Positions 15,874 to 25,226 of a DNA stretch of 40,954 nucleotides are shown piece after piece; the first letter of the stretch is position 1, and the number at the start of each line of letters is the position of its first letter. The stretch covers positions 1 through 40,954 of the forward strand of contig CAKRRH010000016.1 in assembly GCA_934394855.1 (NCBI GenBank). The letters are read 5' to 3'. Position numbers and translations under genes: made by a program. This DNA is from an uncultured Eubacteriales bacterium (GTDB taxonomy: Bacteria > Bacillota > Clostridia > Oscillospirales > Acutalibacteraceae). Below the pieces are notes generated by a model. That model saw only the letters and a program-made list of their open reading frames with translations. It had not been told where the DNA came from and did not search any database.

Positions 15874-16724
15874 TTGATACCCTTGACTGTTTGAATATAA
15901 TTAGGCAAAACGCTCTCAAAATTAACACCATAGGTGATCGGCTCGTCCATTTTGTTTGTTTCGATTATGCAAAGACGGACATAATCGACAGCGACTTTGA
16001 CCGCATTTTCGAGGGTGAATCCGTTCATGATCGCACCGAGCAGGGAAGAGGCAAAAACATCGCCCGTTCCGTGGTAAAATCCTTTTTGCTTTTCGGAAAA
16101 AATGTAGTTTACAATGTCGGTGTCGGAATTATATGTCGCAGCACCAAGCGACTGTTCATCAAAATATACCCCTGTCAGCACAACCCTGCCACAGCCCAAA
16201 TCCGCTACCTTTCTGATAAGCTCGTCAATGAACGGCTTTGTGTATGGTCCGGGAGAATAGGGCATATCGGTCATCAGACACGCTTCCGTGATGTTCGGTG
16301 TCAAAATGTCGGCGCTTTTTGCAAGCTCCGCCATTTTCTTCGGAAAATCTGGTGCGAATGTCTTATATAGTCTGCCGTTATCCGCCATTGCAGGATCGAC
16401 CATGATAATCGTGTCGTCTGATTTTAAAATATCGAATATTTTACCGACAATCTCGACCTGTTCGGTTGAACCCAAAAATCCCGAATATATTGCGTCAAAA
16501 TGAAACCTGTTGCTTTTCCATTGCTCGGCAATCGGAAGCATATCGCTTGTTAAATCACGATAGGTGAAATTTTTGAATCCGCCTGTATGAGTTGACAGCA
16601 CTGCAGTCGGAATGACTGCGGTTTCGACGCCGACAGCCGAGATTATCGGAATTGCCACGGTCAGTGAGCATTTGCCGATTCCCGAAATGTCGTGAATTGC
16701 CGCAATTCTTTTTTGATTAGCCAT
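15870..16724 (-). CDS. Pyridoxal/pyridoxamine kinase-like PfkB-type protein
   Basis: A 284-residue ribokinase-superfamily enzyme of the PdxK/PdxY type that phosphorylates B6 vitamers to salvage pyridoxal phosphate. IAAIHDISGIGKCSLTVAIPIISAVG and TAVLSTHTGGF are the N-terminal substrate-binding signatures; DPAMADNGRLY and the anion-hole motif GTGDVFASSLLGA (about residue 225) complete the active site. ATG 16736 directly abuts AAAAGGA, too close for a normal start, so ATG 16724 (MANQKRI) is preferred. It sits 18 bases after dtd and overlaps the pseudouridine synthase gene. Confidence 0.88.
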   Translation of the reverse strand: MANQKRIAAIHDISGIGKCSLTVAIPIISAVGVETAVIPTAVLSTHTGGFKNFTYRDLTSDMLPIAEQWKSNRFHFDAIYSGFLGSTEQVEIVGKIFDILKSDDTIIMVDPAMADNGRLYKTFAPDFPKKMAELAKSADILTPNITEACLMTDMPYSPGPYTKPFIDELIRKVADLGCGRVVLTGVYFDEQSLGAATYNSDTDIVNYIFSEKQKGFYHGTGDVFASSLLGAIMNGFTLENAVKVAVDYVRLCIIETNKMDEPITYGVNFESVLPNYIQTVKGIK

Positions 16725-16741
16725 TTTGTGTAACATTCCTT

Positions 16742-17176
16742 TTATTCGAGTATGAGGGTGAACGGGCCGTCGTTTAAAAGCGATACCTTCATGTCTGCGC
16801 CGAATGAGCCGAGCTTGACATCTTTAATGTATTCACGAAGCTTTTCGGCAAAGTATAAATACATCTCGTTGGCATAATCGGGTTTGCCGGCGCTTGTGAA
16901 GCTCGGTCGGTTGCCTTTTCTGCAATCGGCATAGAGCGTGAACTGCGACACGACAATCGCAGAGCCGCCGACATCATTGATGTCACGATTGATTTTGCCG
17001 TTTTCATCTTCAAATATTCTCAGCCGTCCGATTTTTGAGGCAAGTCGGTCGGCGTCCTCTTTGCTATCATTGTCCGATACGCCGATCAAAATGAGATAAC
17101 CTTGATCGATTGATGAAATAATTTCTCCCTCGACCTCGACACTTGCGTTTTTTACTCTTTGTAGAACAATTTTCAT
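16742..17176 (-). CDS. dtd: D-aminoacyl-tRNA deacylase
   Basis: Hydrolyses D-aminoacyl-tRNA, and glycine mischarged on tRNA-Ala, in the cytosol. At 144 residues it has normal length, starting MKIVLQRVKNASVEV. The active-site segments SQFTLYADCRKGNRPSF (about residues 77-93) and the C-terminal NDGPFTLILE (GP motif near residue 136) are intact. The frame is open up to 17296, but that extension has no homology-like sequence; ATG 17176 has AAAGGA twelve bases upstream. It heads a dtd-kinase-pseudouridine synthase group just below the GH3 gene. Confidence 0.95.
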   Translation of the reverse strand: MKIVLQRVKNASVEVEGEIISSIDQGYLILIGVSDNDSKEDADRLASKIGRLRIFEDENGKINRDINDVGGSAIVVSQFTLYADCRKGNRPSFTSAGKPDYANEMYLYFAEKLREYIKDVKLGSFGADMKVSLLNDGPFTLILE

Positions 17177-17213
17177 TATGTGCTGTTTTCCTTTATGCTT
17201 TCGTTCATTTTGC

Positions 17214-17246
17214 GTAAGAGAGAATGCCAAAACGACATTCTCTCTT
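17214..17246 (-). terminator. Hairpin after the GH3 gene
   Basis: A 12-bp perfect stem (TAAGAGAGAATG with CATTCTCTCTTA, 9-base loop) begins seven bases past the GH3 stop on the minus strand, but no T-run follows. It may be an mRNA 3'-end stabiliser or a weak terminator, and some read-through into dtd is likely because no clear dtd promoter is visible. Confidence 0.45.
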
Positions 17247-17252
17247 ATCAGT

Positions 17253-19979
17253 TTACATTTTGATTGAAACCTTTTTAACCTTGCAAATCGGGTCAAATTT
17301 CAATGAGAATCTATGAGTGTTGTGCGGTGCCAAATATTCCATATGCTTAAATGTAAGCTTTTCGCCGCCTTTGATCGTGAAGTTTGCCGCCGCTTCGTCA
17401 TTGAGCGTCAAATTAACGCTTGACTGTGCAAGCTCATCGCCCTCAGACTCAACAAAGAAGTCAAAGAAAATAGAACCCTCAAGCGGGATGTCGAATGAAT
17501 ATTCCTTGCCCGACTCAATGTTTTCAAATGAAATAAATTCTTCTGTATTTGAATCGTCCGTTGCGTTGATTTTCGGAATGAAACAGCCGTTTAGAACGAA
17601 TCTGTCAAATACGGGCGCATTCATGATGTAAGTCAAGATGTTTTTAGCGCATCTTTGCAGTTCGCCTCGTGTGATGAAGCCCTCGTTCAAGCCCTCTTGC
17701 TGATTGTCCTCAAATTCTTCCGAGCTTATGCAGACCATGAACAAATCATTTTGCGCTCTTACCATCTGTTTCAGGTTGCCCTCAATCGACTGCTCACCCT
17801 CAAGGTTTGCTCTTGCCCACCAGTCGGACATTACGATTCCGTCAAAGCCCCATTCACGGCGAAGAACGGTTGTAACAAGGTCATAGTTGCCCATTGTCCA
17901 GAAACCGTTGAGCGAACCGTATGTTGTCATTACGGCAGTTTTGCCGCCCTCATGAATTGCGATTTCAAACGGTTTTAAATATATTTCTCTAAGCGCTCGT
18001 TCCGACACGACCGAATCCATCTCGTTTCTGCCGGCTTCCTGGTTGTTTGCGCAAAAATGCTTGATTGTTGCGGTGCAGCCCGAACGGTTGATTCCCGAAA
18101 CGATTGCTGCCGCCATTTTACCCGTGATGAACGGATCTTCCGAGAAATATTCAAAGTTTCTGCCGTTGAGCGGATGGCGGTGAATGTTGATTCCGGGACC
18201 GAGCAGTGAGTCGATGTGATATGCAAAAAGCTCCATTCCTTCAAATGTATAAAGCTCTTTTACAAGCTCATCGTCCCATGAACAGCAAAGGCAAACGCCG
18301 TTCGGCATTGCAGTAGCCTTTGCGCCGCTGTCCATTCTGATACCCGACGGGCCGTCTGTTGTGCAGGCAACCGGGATTCCGAAATCGATCAGGCTGTCGG
18401 TGACGCCGCCAAATGCGCTTCCTGTTCCGGGAGTAACCTTCGGCGAATTCATGCCCTCGCCTCTGACAAGGCACATGAGGTCTTTGTCCGACAGCTGTGC
18501 AATGAACTGGGTCATTGTCGCTTTGCCGTCCTTAACGTCGATCAGCTTGATGCCTCGGTCACCTGTATATTCAATGTCGATCGGTCTGCGCTCATTGATT
18601 CGTGCGTCAAGGTCAACCGTGCGCTTCGGAACAGGTTCATATTCCATTTTACAGCCGTTTGATGAAATGATCGGGTGCATACGCTCAAAATCCTTTACAG
18701 GAGCGAGCGCCTCTTCAAGCTGTTTTACGATTTTGAGCTCCGATTGATTATATGTATAGCTGCATTTAGCCGATCGCACGCTGTTGCCGACAAATATGTT
18801 ATATTCGCCGCTTTCAAGGACAAATGCGCTCTTGTGTCCCGTAACTCCCGAATCGTCATATGACGCCATTTTTGCAATGTCGAATGAAAGTGTGATGTTT
18901 TCGCTCTCATTTGGAGTAAGCAATTTTGTCTTTTTATATGCAATCAGCTGTTTTAACGGCTTGCCGAGTTTTCCCTGAGGTGCGCCGAAATATACTTCAA
19001 CAACCTCTTTGCCGTCATAATCACCGACATTTTTAACGGTAACATCAACCTTGATTTGGTCGTTGTGTTCATAAACACGGTTTACCGAAATGTCAAACTT
19101 CGTATATGAAAGACCGAATCCGAATTCATATTGCACACGGTCTTTTGCAACCGTTTCAAAATAGCGGTAGCCGACATATATATCTTCGACATATTTAGCT
19201 TCCTTAGGGTCGCCGAAATTGCCGTGTGCCGGGTAATCTTCGATTGAATATGCAACGGTGTCCGAAAGCTTTCCCGACGGAGTGACTTTGCCTGTCAAAA
19301 GGTCAGCCGCCGCATTTCCGCCTTCCATTCCGCCTTGCCACAGATACATAACCGCATCAATGTTACAGTCGTTTACAAAGTTCATGTCGATAATGTTGCC
19401 GACATTGAGTAAAACGATAACCTGCTTGAAATTTGCTCTGACGGTTTTGATCATGTCAAGCTCGGTCTTTGTCAAAAGATAGCTACCCTCAACCTCGCTG
19501 TTATCATGGCTCTCTCCCGCACTTCTGCCGATTACGACGATTGCCTTGTCGGAAAATTCAGCCGCCGCCTTTGCAACGCTCTCATCAAGCGGCATTTCCT
19601 TTTGACACCACGGCTCACCGCCCCAGCCGACTCCGACATCAAACGGATTTTCTTTGATCCAGTCCTCATAAACCTTAGCAAGCGCTTCGTTTACTTCAAC
19701 ATCGGGGTCATTTCGCAGGCTGTCGAGAATGTTCGTGACATATTCGACATTGACCATGCCGCCCGAGCCTGTTCCGCTTTTATAATATGTAGTCTGAATT
19801 CTGCCGAAAATCGATATTTTTTCGCCTTTTTTAAGTGGCAAAGCATTTCCGTCGTTTTTAATGAGAACGGCGCCGTCGGCAGCCGCTTTTCGGCTTAGCT
19901 TTGCAAGCTCTTTGACAGGCTCTGCTTTTAAATCAAAAAGTCTGACGCCTGCAACAGTTTTGTTTTGGTCGATAGTCAT
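17253..19979 (-). CDS. Domain-permuted family 3 glycoside hydrolase (beta-glucosidase type)
   Basis: A 908-residue cytosolic GH3 enzyme without a signal peptide. The usual order is reversed: the (alpha/beta)6 C-domain comes first (about residues 30-300, AVVVIGRSAGESHDN, GKLSDTVAYSIEDYP). A fibronectin-III-like domain follows (about 315-410, DVTVKNVGDYDGKEVVEVYFG), then the catalytic TIM barrel (about 480-780, TTDGPSGIR, GPGINIHRHPLNGRNFEYFSEDP, TIKHFCANNQE). The nucleophile is D719 in GIVMSDWW. A C-terminal ~95-residue beta-rich tail is extra. Known permuted GH3 enzymes come from Ruminococcus and Butyrivibrio. Likely substrate is short beta-glucosides. GGAGG precedes the ATG. Confidence 0.93.
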   Translation of the reverse strand: MTIDQNKTVAGVRLFDLKAEPVKELAKLSRKAAADGAVLIKNDGNALPLKKGEKISIFGRIQTTYYKSGTGSGGMVNVEYVTNILDSLRNDPDVEVNEALAKVYEDWIKENPFDVGVGWGGEPWCQKEMPLDESVAKAAAEFSDKAIVVIGRSAGESHDNSEVEGSYLLTKTELDMIKTVRANFKQVIVLLNVGNIIDMNFVNDCNIDAVMYLWQGGMEGGNAAADLLTGKVTPSGKLSDTVAYSIEDYPAHGNFGDPKEAKYVEDIYVGYRYFETVAKDRVQYEFGFGLSYTKFDISVNRVYEHNDQIKVDVTVKNVGDYDGKEVVEVYFGAPQGKLGKPLKQLIAYKKTKLLTPNESENITLSFDIAKMASYDDSGVTGHKSAFVLESGEYNIFVGNSVRSAKCSYTYNQSELKIVKQLEEALAPVKDFERMHPIISSNGCKMEYEPVPKRTVDLDARINERRPIDIEYTGDRGIKLIDVKDGKATMTQFIAQLSDKDLMCLVRGEGMNSPKVTPGTGSAFGGVTDSLIDFGIPVACTTDGPSGIRMDSGAKATAMPNGVCLCCSWDDELVKELYTFEGMELFAYHIDSLLGPGINIHRHPLNGRNFEYFSEDPFITGKMAAAIVSGINRSGCTATIKHFCANNQEAGRNEMDSVVSERALREIYLKPFEIAIHEGGKTAVMTTYGSLNGFWTMGNYDLVTTVLRREWGFDGIVMSDWWARANLEGEQSIEGNLKQMVRAQNDLFMVCISSEEFEDNQQEGLNEGFITRGELQRCAKNILTYIMNAPVFDRFVLNGCFIPKINATDDSNTEEFISFENIESGKEYSFDIPLEGSIFFDFFVESEGDELAQSSVNLTLNDEAAANFTIKGGEKLTFKHMEYLAPHNTHRFSLKFDPICKVKKVSIKM

Positions 19980-20028
19980 TAGATTGAACCTCCGAAAATT
20001 ACATGGGTGATAATTTATATTTTGATAT

Positions 20029-20058
20029 AGTATAACATATTACCAACGGATATTGCAA
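20029..20058 (-). promoter_or_regulatory. Possible promoter of the GH3 gene
   Basis: Minus-strand TTGCAA (20058-20053), 18-base spacer, TATACT (20034-20029), 50 bases before the ATG. Confidence 0.5.
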
Positions 20059-20174
20059 CAGAGATATTCATTAAATTTTGTTTTATATCTAAAAATAATA
20101 ATGATTGCGACAAGTTTTTGTTGCGAAAGGTTCTTTTTAGTGATAATATATATAACCGAAAGAAAGTGAGAGTT

Positions 20175-20801
20175 GTGAAAAGATTTATTGCGATTGCGCT
20201 TTGCTGTATATTATCGCTTGTTTTTTGTTCGTGCAGGGTGGCTTATGTCGGCAGTGAAACAAGGCTGACAACAACGGCGGCAAGCACCGCAAAACCCGAA
20301 ACAAAATATGAACCGCAGGAGTTCACGTCGAATTTATGCACGACAGAGGATTGGCTCAGATACGACACCACCGATAATAATGCAAAAATCACACTCGGCT
20401 TGCCGAGCGACTGGTCGGCGGTGAAAGATGACATATATGAAAACGGCAGAGTTCGGGCAAAAATTTTGCCGATCGTTCATTTGCAGGGTGAGCAGACCGT
20501 GCTTGAAACATATCTTACGGGATATACCGGTAAAAAGCCAAATGAAGTATGCCGCAGGACGGTGTTTTTGGAAAACTACACGGCAAGACTTGTCGAAACC
20601 AAAGAGAATGACGAAAATTTCGGCAAATATTGCTATACATATTATATACCGATTGATGAATATGTTGTGAGGGTTGCGTTTTATTCGGATAATAAAGCCG
20701 AGGATGAGGAAACAACCGAAATGTATGAGCATATTTGCAACAGCGTGTATATAAATGAGGTCATGATTCCACAGACCGAAACCGAACCGCCGACAGAATA
20801 A
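20175..20801 (+). CDS. Predicted lipoprotein, function unknown
   Basis: A 208-residue secreted protein beginning with GTG at 20175 (MKRFIAIALCCILSLVFCSC). It has a hydrophobic signal followed by a lipobox-like FCS-C and a Thr/Ala-rich linker (TRLTTTAASTAKPETK). The globular part has WLRYDTTDNNAKITLGLPSDW and alternating beta strands; it ends in an acidic, Thr/Pro-rich tail. The frame extends upstream to an ATG at 20118, but the shorter start gives a clean lipoprotein signal. No enzyme motif is recognised. It is single, ended by a hairpin at 20813-20847. Confidence 0.72.
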   Translation: MKRFIAIALCCILSLVFCSCRVAYVGSETRLTTTAASTAKPETKYEPQEFTSNLCTTEDWLRYDTTDNNAKITLGLPSDWSAVKDDIYENGRVRAKILPIVHLQGEQTVLETYLTGYTGKKPNEVCRRTVFLENYTARLVETKENDENFGKYCYTYYIPIDEYVVRVAFYSDNKAEDEETTEMYEHICNSVYINEVMIPQTETEPPTE

Positions 20802-20812
20802 TATTAAAAAAT

Positions 20813-20847
20813 GCACCTTGAATTTAACCGATTTCAGGTGCTTTTTT
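20813..20847 (+). terminator. Terminator after the lipoprotein gene
   Basis: A GCACCT...AGGTGC stem with an imperfect inner extension is followed directly by TTTTTT. Confidence 0.82.
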
Positions 20848-20876
20848 GTTTAATAAAAAATTCACAAATTAACCCC

Positions 20877-20905
20877 TTGACATTATAGCAGAATGTATAT
20901 ATAAT
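20877..20905 (+). promoter_or_regulatory. Promoter of the marR-ABC exporter operon
   Basis: TTGACA (20877-20882), 17-base spacer and TATAAT (20900-20905), a perfect sigma-A match. The operator palindrome begins at the last base of the -10. Confidence 0.88.
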
Positions 20906-20936
20906 GTTAGAAGTCTAACAATTCTGTATTCTAACA
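20905..20936. promoter_or_regulatory. MarR-type operator
   Basis: A perfect 7-2-7 palindrome TGTTAGA-AG-TCTAACA (20905-20920) covers the transcription start region, and a further half-site TCTAACA lies at 20930-20936. It is placed to let the MarR protein encoded next repress its own operon. Confidence 0.75.
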
Positions 20937-20977
20937 GTTCGGCTGTGAAACAATTTGCAAAAGGAGGTATGATTTGA

Positions 20978-21487
20978 GTGAAAAGCGTTACAAAATGTAA
21001 TGAACCGATCGAATGCGTCGCAAAGTCGATTCCCGAACCGAAAGAACGGCGAATCAGCTTTGAGATCCGCAATTTATCTCACGGGATAAAGCGATATTTT
21101 GCGAGTAAAAGCGCAAAACAGCAGGCGGAGCGAATGACGGGCGTTCACGGATTTATCATCGGCTATTTGTACGATAATTCGGATCACGACATATATCAGC
21201 GTGAGATTGAGGAAAAATTCAACATTCGCCGTTCGTCGGTCAGCTCGGTTTTGGGGCTGATGGAGAAAAATGACCTGATTAAAAGAGAAGCGGTGGAGCA
21301 TGACGCAAGGCTCAAAAAGCTTGTTTTGACCGACAAGGCAAAAAAGCTTCATGAAAGAGTTCATGAGGAGATCGAGGAGCTTGAAGATACGCTGACAAAG
21401 GGCATTTCGCAAAGCGAGCTTGATTCATTCATGAACACACTTGATAAACTAAAAACTAATCTTGAAGAAAGGGAAGGTAAGTGCTAA
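20978..21487 (+). CDS. MarR-family transcriptional regulator
   Basis: A 169-residue winged-helix repressor. The DNA-binding domain spans about residues 55-125: GFIIGYLYDNSDHDIYQREIEEKFNIRRSSVSSVLGLMEKNDLIKREAVEHDARLKKLVLT, with the wing DARLKKLVLT. Dimerisation helices lie at both ends (KKLHERVHEEIEELEDTL). GTG 20978 follows AAGGAGG with ten bases between. It overlaps no gene but is immediately followed by the ABC exporter pair, which it very likely controls in response to a drug or metabolite through the palindrome at 20905. Confidence 0.9.
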   Translation: MKSVTKCNEPIECVAKSIPEPKERRISFEIRNLSHGIKRYFASKSAKQQAERMTGVHGFIIGYLYDNSDHDIYQREIEEKFNIRRSSVSSVLGLMEKNDLIKREAVEHDARLKKLVLTDKAKKLHERVHEEIEELEDTLTKGISQSELDSFMNTLDKLKTNLEEREGKC

Positions 21488-23269
21488 ATGGCTAAAAAGG
21501 AAAAGCAGAAAATGCATATAATAAGCACTCTTTCAAAAAGTATCAGGGAATATAAATTGCCCTCGATTTTGTCGCCGCTTTCCATTTCGCTTGAGGTGTT
21601 AATGGAGGTGCTTATTCCGACATTCATGGCAAGCCTGATCGATAAAGGCATAAATCAGGGCAATATGTCTGAAGTGCTTAAAATCGGCGGAATTCTTGTA
21701 ATCTTTTGCCTGTTTTCGCTTACGGGCGGAACGCTTTCAGCAAAATTCGGCGCTGATGCTTCCTGCGGATTTGCAAAAAACCTGCGCCATGATATGTACT
21801 ACAAGGTGCAGGACTATTCATTCTCAAACATTGATAAATTTTCAACCGCAAGTCTTGTCACAAGAATGACGACCGATGTTACCAATGTTCAAAACGCATA
21901 TCAAATGATGATCAGAATTGCGGTAAGAGCGCCGCTCATGCTCATATTCTCACTCATCATGTCGTTCAGAATCAACGCAAAGCTTTCGCTTTTGTTCCTG
22001 ATTGTAATGCCGGTGCTTGCAGTCGGACTCATTCTCATAATGAACCATGCGCACCCGATTTTCAAAAAGGTATTCAAGCTCTATGATAAGCTTAACAATG
22101 TTGTTCAGGAAAACCTCCGCGGAATCCGTGTTGTAAAATCATATGTAAGAGAAGATCACGAGGTTGAAAAGTTCAACAAAGTATCGGAAAAGATTTACGA
22201 GGGCTTTTCAAAGGCAGAAAAAACTTTGGCGGTAAACGGACCGCTCATGCAGTTTTGTATGTATACCGCAACCTTGCTTCTTTCGTGGTTTGGTGCAAAG
22301 ATGATCGTAAGCTCGGGCGGAAGCGAGCTCACCGTCGGTATGCTCCAAAGCCTTATTACATATACTGCGCAGATTTTGATGAGCTTCATGATGCTGTCAA
22401 TGATATTTGTAATGATTACAATGTCGAGAGCGTCGGCAGAGCGTATTTGTGAGGTTTTGCAGGAGCAAAGCGACATCACTGACCCCGAAAATCCTGTTTA
22501 TGAGGTTAAGGACGGCAGCATTACTTTTGAAAATGTTGATTTCAGCTATTCAAAACGAGGCGACAAGAAATGCCTTGATAACATCAATCTGAAAATCGAA
22601 TCGGGTCAGACGATCGGAATCATCGGCGGTACAGGCTCGTCAAAATCTAGCCTTGTTCAGCTGATTCCGAGATTATATGATGTAACGGCGGGTAAAATCA
22701 CAGTCGGCGGCGTTGATGTTCGTGATTATGACATCCATGCTCTGCGTAATGCGGTTGCAATGGTGCTTCAGAAAAACGAGCTGTTTTCGGGAACGATCAA
22801 GTCTAACCTTAAATGGGGCGATGAAAACGCAACCGACGAACAAATCGAACACGCTTCAAAGCTTGCCCAGGCAGATCCGTTCATTCAGGAATTTGAAGAT
22901 AAATATGATACAACGATCGAGCAGGGCGGAACGAATGTTTCGGGCGGACAAAAACAGCGTATCTGCATTGCAAGAGCGCTTTTGAAGCACCCGAAAATAT
23001 TGATTCTCGACGACTCGACAAGTGCGGTTGACACAAAGACCGATTCGCTGATTCAGTCGGCGTTCCGCGAAGAAATTCCGGATACTACGAAAATCATTAT
23101 TGCACAGCGAATTTCATCGGTTGAAAAGGCAGATAAAATCATTGTTCTTGACGACGGAAAGATCAACGGATTCGGCTCGCATGACGAACTTATTAAAACC
23201 AATGAAATTTACAGAGAGGTCTATGAGTCACAGACCAAAAAATCAGATAAAAAGGGCGGTGAAGAATAA
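21488..23269 (+). CDS. ABC exporter half-transporter with degenerate catalytic site
   Basis: A 593-residue type IV ABC exporter subunit: six transmembrane helices (residues about 25-320) followed by an ATPase domain. Walker A is GGTGSSKSS (Lys386, Ser in place of the usual second Gly), the signature is NVSGGQKQR and Walker B is ILILDDSTSAVD. The residue after the Walker B Asp is Asp509 rather than Glu, the hallmark of the inactive-site subunit in heterodimers such as TM287/288 and BmrCD. Its TAA overlaps the ATG of the partner by one base (TAATG). It probably exports drugs or peptides. Confidence 0.93.
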   Translation: MAKKEKQKMHIISTLSKSIREYKLPSILSPLSISLEVLMEVLIPTFMASLIDKGINQGNMSEVLKIGGILVIFCLFSLTGGTLSAKFGADASCGFAKNLRHDMYYKVQDYSFSNIDKFSTASLVTRMTTDVTNVQNAYQMMIRIAVRAPLMLIFSLIMSFRINAKLSLLFLIVMPVLAVGLILIMNHAHPIFKKVFKLYDKLNNVVQENLRGIRVVKSYVREDHEVEKFNKVSEKIYEGFSKAEKTLAVNGPLMQFCMYTATLLLSWFGAKMIVSSGGSELTVGMLQSLITYTAQILMSFMMLSMIFVMITMSRASAERICEVLQEQSDITDPENPVYEVKDGSITFENVDFSYSKRGDKKCLDNINLKIESGQTIGIIGGTGSSKSSLVQLIPRLYDVTAGKITVGGVDVRDYDIHALRNAVAMVLQKNELFSGTIKSNLKWGDENATDEQIEHASKLAQADPFIQEFEDKYDTTIEQGGTNVSGGQKQRICIARALLKHPKILILDDSTSAVDTKTDSLIQSAFREEIPDTTKIIIAQRISSVEKADKIIVLDDGKINGFGSHDELIKTNEIYREVYESQTKKSDKKGGEE

Positions 23270-25197
23270 TGGCTGAACCAAAAGCAAGAGTTATGAGAGG
23301 GCCGGGAAGAGGACCGGGACCGGTCGGTGGACCGAAGCCAAAACTCAAAAAAGGCACATTTGGCAGAATGATGAGCTATTTCAAGGCATATTGGCTGCAA
23401 ATGATAATAGTCGTTGTCTGCATTATTCTGACCGCAGTCGCAAGCACCGCAAGCTCATTGTTCATGCAGCGGCTGATCGATGATTACATCACACCGCTTC
23501 TCACCGCAAACAGCAACGATTTTTCGGGATTGTTTGCTGCGATCATGCAAATGGCGGTCATATATGTCGTCGGAATCGTCAGCTCGTTTGCATACAGCTA
23601 CATCATGGTAATTGTAGCCCAGGGCATTCTTAAAAAAGTTCGTGACGATATGTTTGCGGGAATGCAGACGCTGCCGATCAAATATTTCGACACTCACACC
23701 CACGGCGATATAATGAGCCATTATACAAACGATACAGATACATTGCGTCAGATGATTTCACAGTCTGTTCCGCAGATAATCTCATCTGTTTTCACAATCG
23801 TGTTTGTATTTGTAAGTATGTTGAAAATCAGCTGGATTTTGACGCTGTTTGTAGTGCTTTGTATTCTCGTGATGATGTTTGTTACAAAGAAAATCGGCAC
23901 ACAGAGCGGAAAATTCTTTGCAAAACAGCAAAAATCGATCGGCGATGTAAACGGATATATCGAAGAGATGATCAACGGTCAAAAGGTTGTAAAGGTATTT
24001 TGCCATGAGCAAAAGGCTAAAGAGATTTTTGATAAGAAGAATACAGAGCTTTGCGAAAACGCAACAAAGGCTAACATATTTGCAAACTGCATGGGTCCTG
24101 TAATGGGAAACCTCGGCAACATTCAATATGTTCTTGTCGCAATCGTCGGCGGTGCTTTGGCTGTCGCAAACATACCCTATCTTTCGATTTCACTCGGCGG
24201 CGTTGCGTCATTCCTTTTGCTTTCAAAGAGCTTTACAATGCCGATAAATCAGGTAGCACAGCAGTTCAACTCAATTATTATGGCGCTTGCGGGTGCCGAG
24301 CGTATTTTCGACCTCATGGACGAGAGCGCCGAACATGACGACGGATATGTAACGCTTGTAAATGCGGAGCATAAAAACGGCGAGCTTGTTGAAGCAGACC
24401 ACAGAACAGGCGTTTGGGCATGGAAACATCCTCACAAGGATGGCACATTGACCTATACCGAATTAAAAGGCGAGGTCGTGCTTGATGATGTTGACTTCGG
24501 TTATAACGAAGATAAACAGGTGTTGTTTGATGTTTCGGTATATGCAAAGCCGGGTCAAAAGGTTGCGTTTGTCGGCTCAACGGGCGCAGGAAAAACAACG
24601 ATCACCAACCTCATCAACAGATTTTATGACATTGCAGACGGCAAGATCAGATATGACGGCATTAACATCAATAAAATCAAGAAATCGGATCTTCGTCGTT
24701 CACTCGGCGTGGTTTTGCAGGATGTCAATCTGTTCACGGGTACGGTAATGGATAACATTCGATATGGCAAGCTCGACGCAACAGACGAAGAGTGCATTGC
24801 GGCGGCAAAGCTTGCAAATGCTCACGGATTCATCGAAATGCTACCGGAAGGATATAATACAATATTATCGGGTGACGGTTCGGGACTTTCTCAAGGTCAG
24901 CGTCAGCTTATCTCAATCGCAAGAGCGGCTGTTGCCGATCCGCCGGTAATGATTCTCGACGAGGCGACATCTTCAATCGATACAAGAACCGAATCAATCG
25001 TTCAAAAGGGTATGGACAGACTCATGCAGGGCAGAACGGTATTTGTAATTGCCCACCGACTCTCAACCGTGCAAAATTCCGATGTCATAATGGTGCTTGA
25101 ACACGGACATATCATTGAACGAGGCAACCACGAGCAGTTGATTGCCGAACACGGTAAATATTATCAGCTTTATACAGGCGCATTTGAGCTTGAATAA
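23269..25197 (+). CDS. ABC exporter half-transporter, catalytic partner
   Basis: A 642-residue partner subunit with a Gly/Pro-rich N-terminal tail (RGPGRGPGPVGGPKPK), six transmembrane helices and an ATPase domain. Walker A is GSTGAGKTT, Walker B is MILDEATSSID with the catalytic Glu565 intact, and the signature is the non-canonical LSQGQ (about residue 540). An insertion of about 40 residues (AEHDDGYVTLVNAEHKNGEL...) precedes the ATPase domain. Its altered signature would pair with the degenerate site of the preceding protein, giving one consensus and one degenerate ATP site. Last gene of the MarR operon. Confidence 0.93.
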   Translation: MAEPKARVMRGPGRGPGPVGGPKPKLKKGTFGRMMSYFKAYWLQMIIVVVCIILTAVASTASSLFMQRLIDDYITPLLTANSNDFSGLFAAIMQMAVIYVVGIVSSFAYSYIMVIVAQGILKKVRDDMFAGMQTLPIKYFDTHTHGDIMSHYTNDTDTLRQMISQSVPQIISSVFTIVFVFVSMLKISWILTLFVVLCILVMMFVTKKIGTQSGKFFAKQQKSIGDVNGYIEEMINGQKVVKVFCHEQKAKEIFDKKNTELCENATKANIFANCMGPVMGNLGNIQYVLVAIVGGALAVANIPYLSISLGGVASFLLLSKSFTMPINQVAQQFNSIIMALAGAERIFDLMDESAEHDDGYVTLVNAEHKNGELVEADHRTGVWAWKHPHKDGTLTYTELKGEVVLDDVDFGYNEDKQVLFDVSVYAKPGQKVAFVGSTGAGKTTITNLINRFYDIADGKIRYDGININKIKKSDLRRSLGVVLQDVNLFTGTVMDNIRYGKLDATDEECIAAAKLANAHGFIEMLPEGYNTILSGDGSGLSQGQRQLISIARAAVADPPVMILDEATSSIDTRTESIVQKGMDRLMQGRTVFVIAHRLSTVQNSDVIMVLEHGHIIERGNHEQLIAEHGKYYQLYTGAFELE

Positions 25198-25226
25198 TGC
25201 TTGATTTTGAATAATGCATAATTAAC

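Noticed and set aside
17177..17296. N-terminal extension of the D-aminoacyl-tRNA deacylase
   Set aside because: It would run through the hairpin at 17214-17246 and into the GH3 gene; the family begins at MKIVLQRV.
17253..19979. Reversed GH3 domain order as an assembly rearrangement
   Set aside because: The frame is continuous through all domains and such permuted GH3 enzymes are known from Clostridia.
21488..23269. Asp509 in Walker B as a loss-of-function mutation
   Set aside because: The complementary LSQGQ change in the partner shows a regular asymmetric heterodimer.
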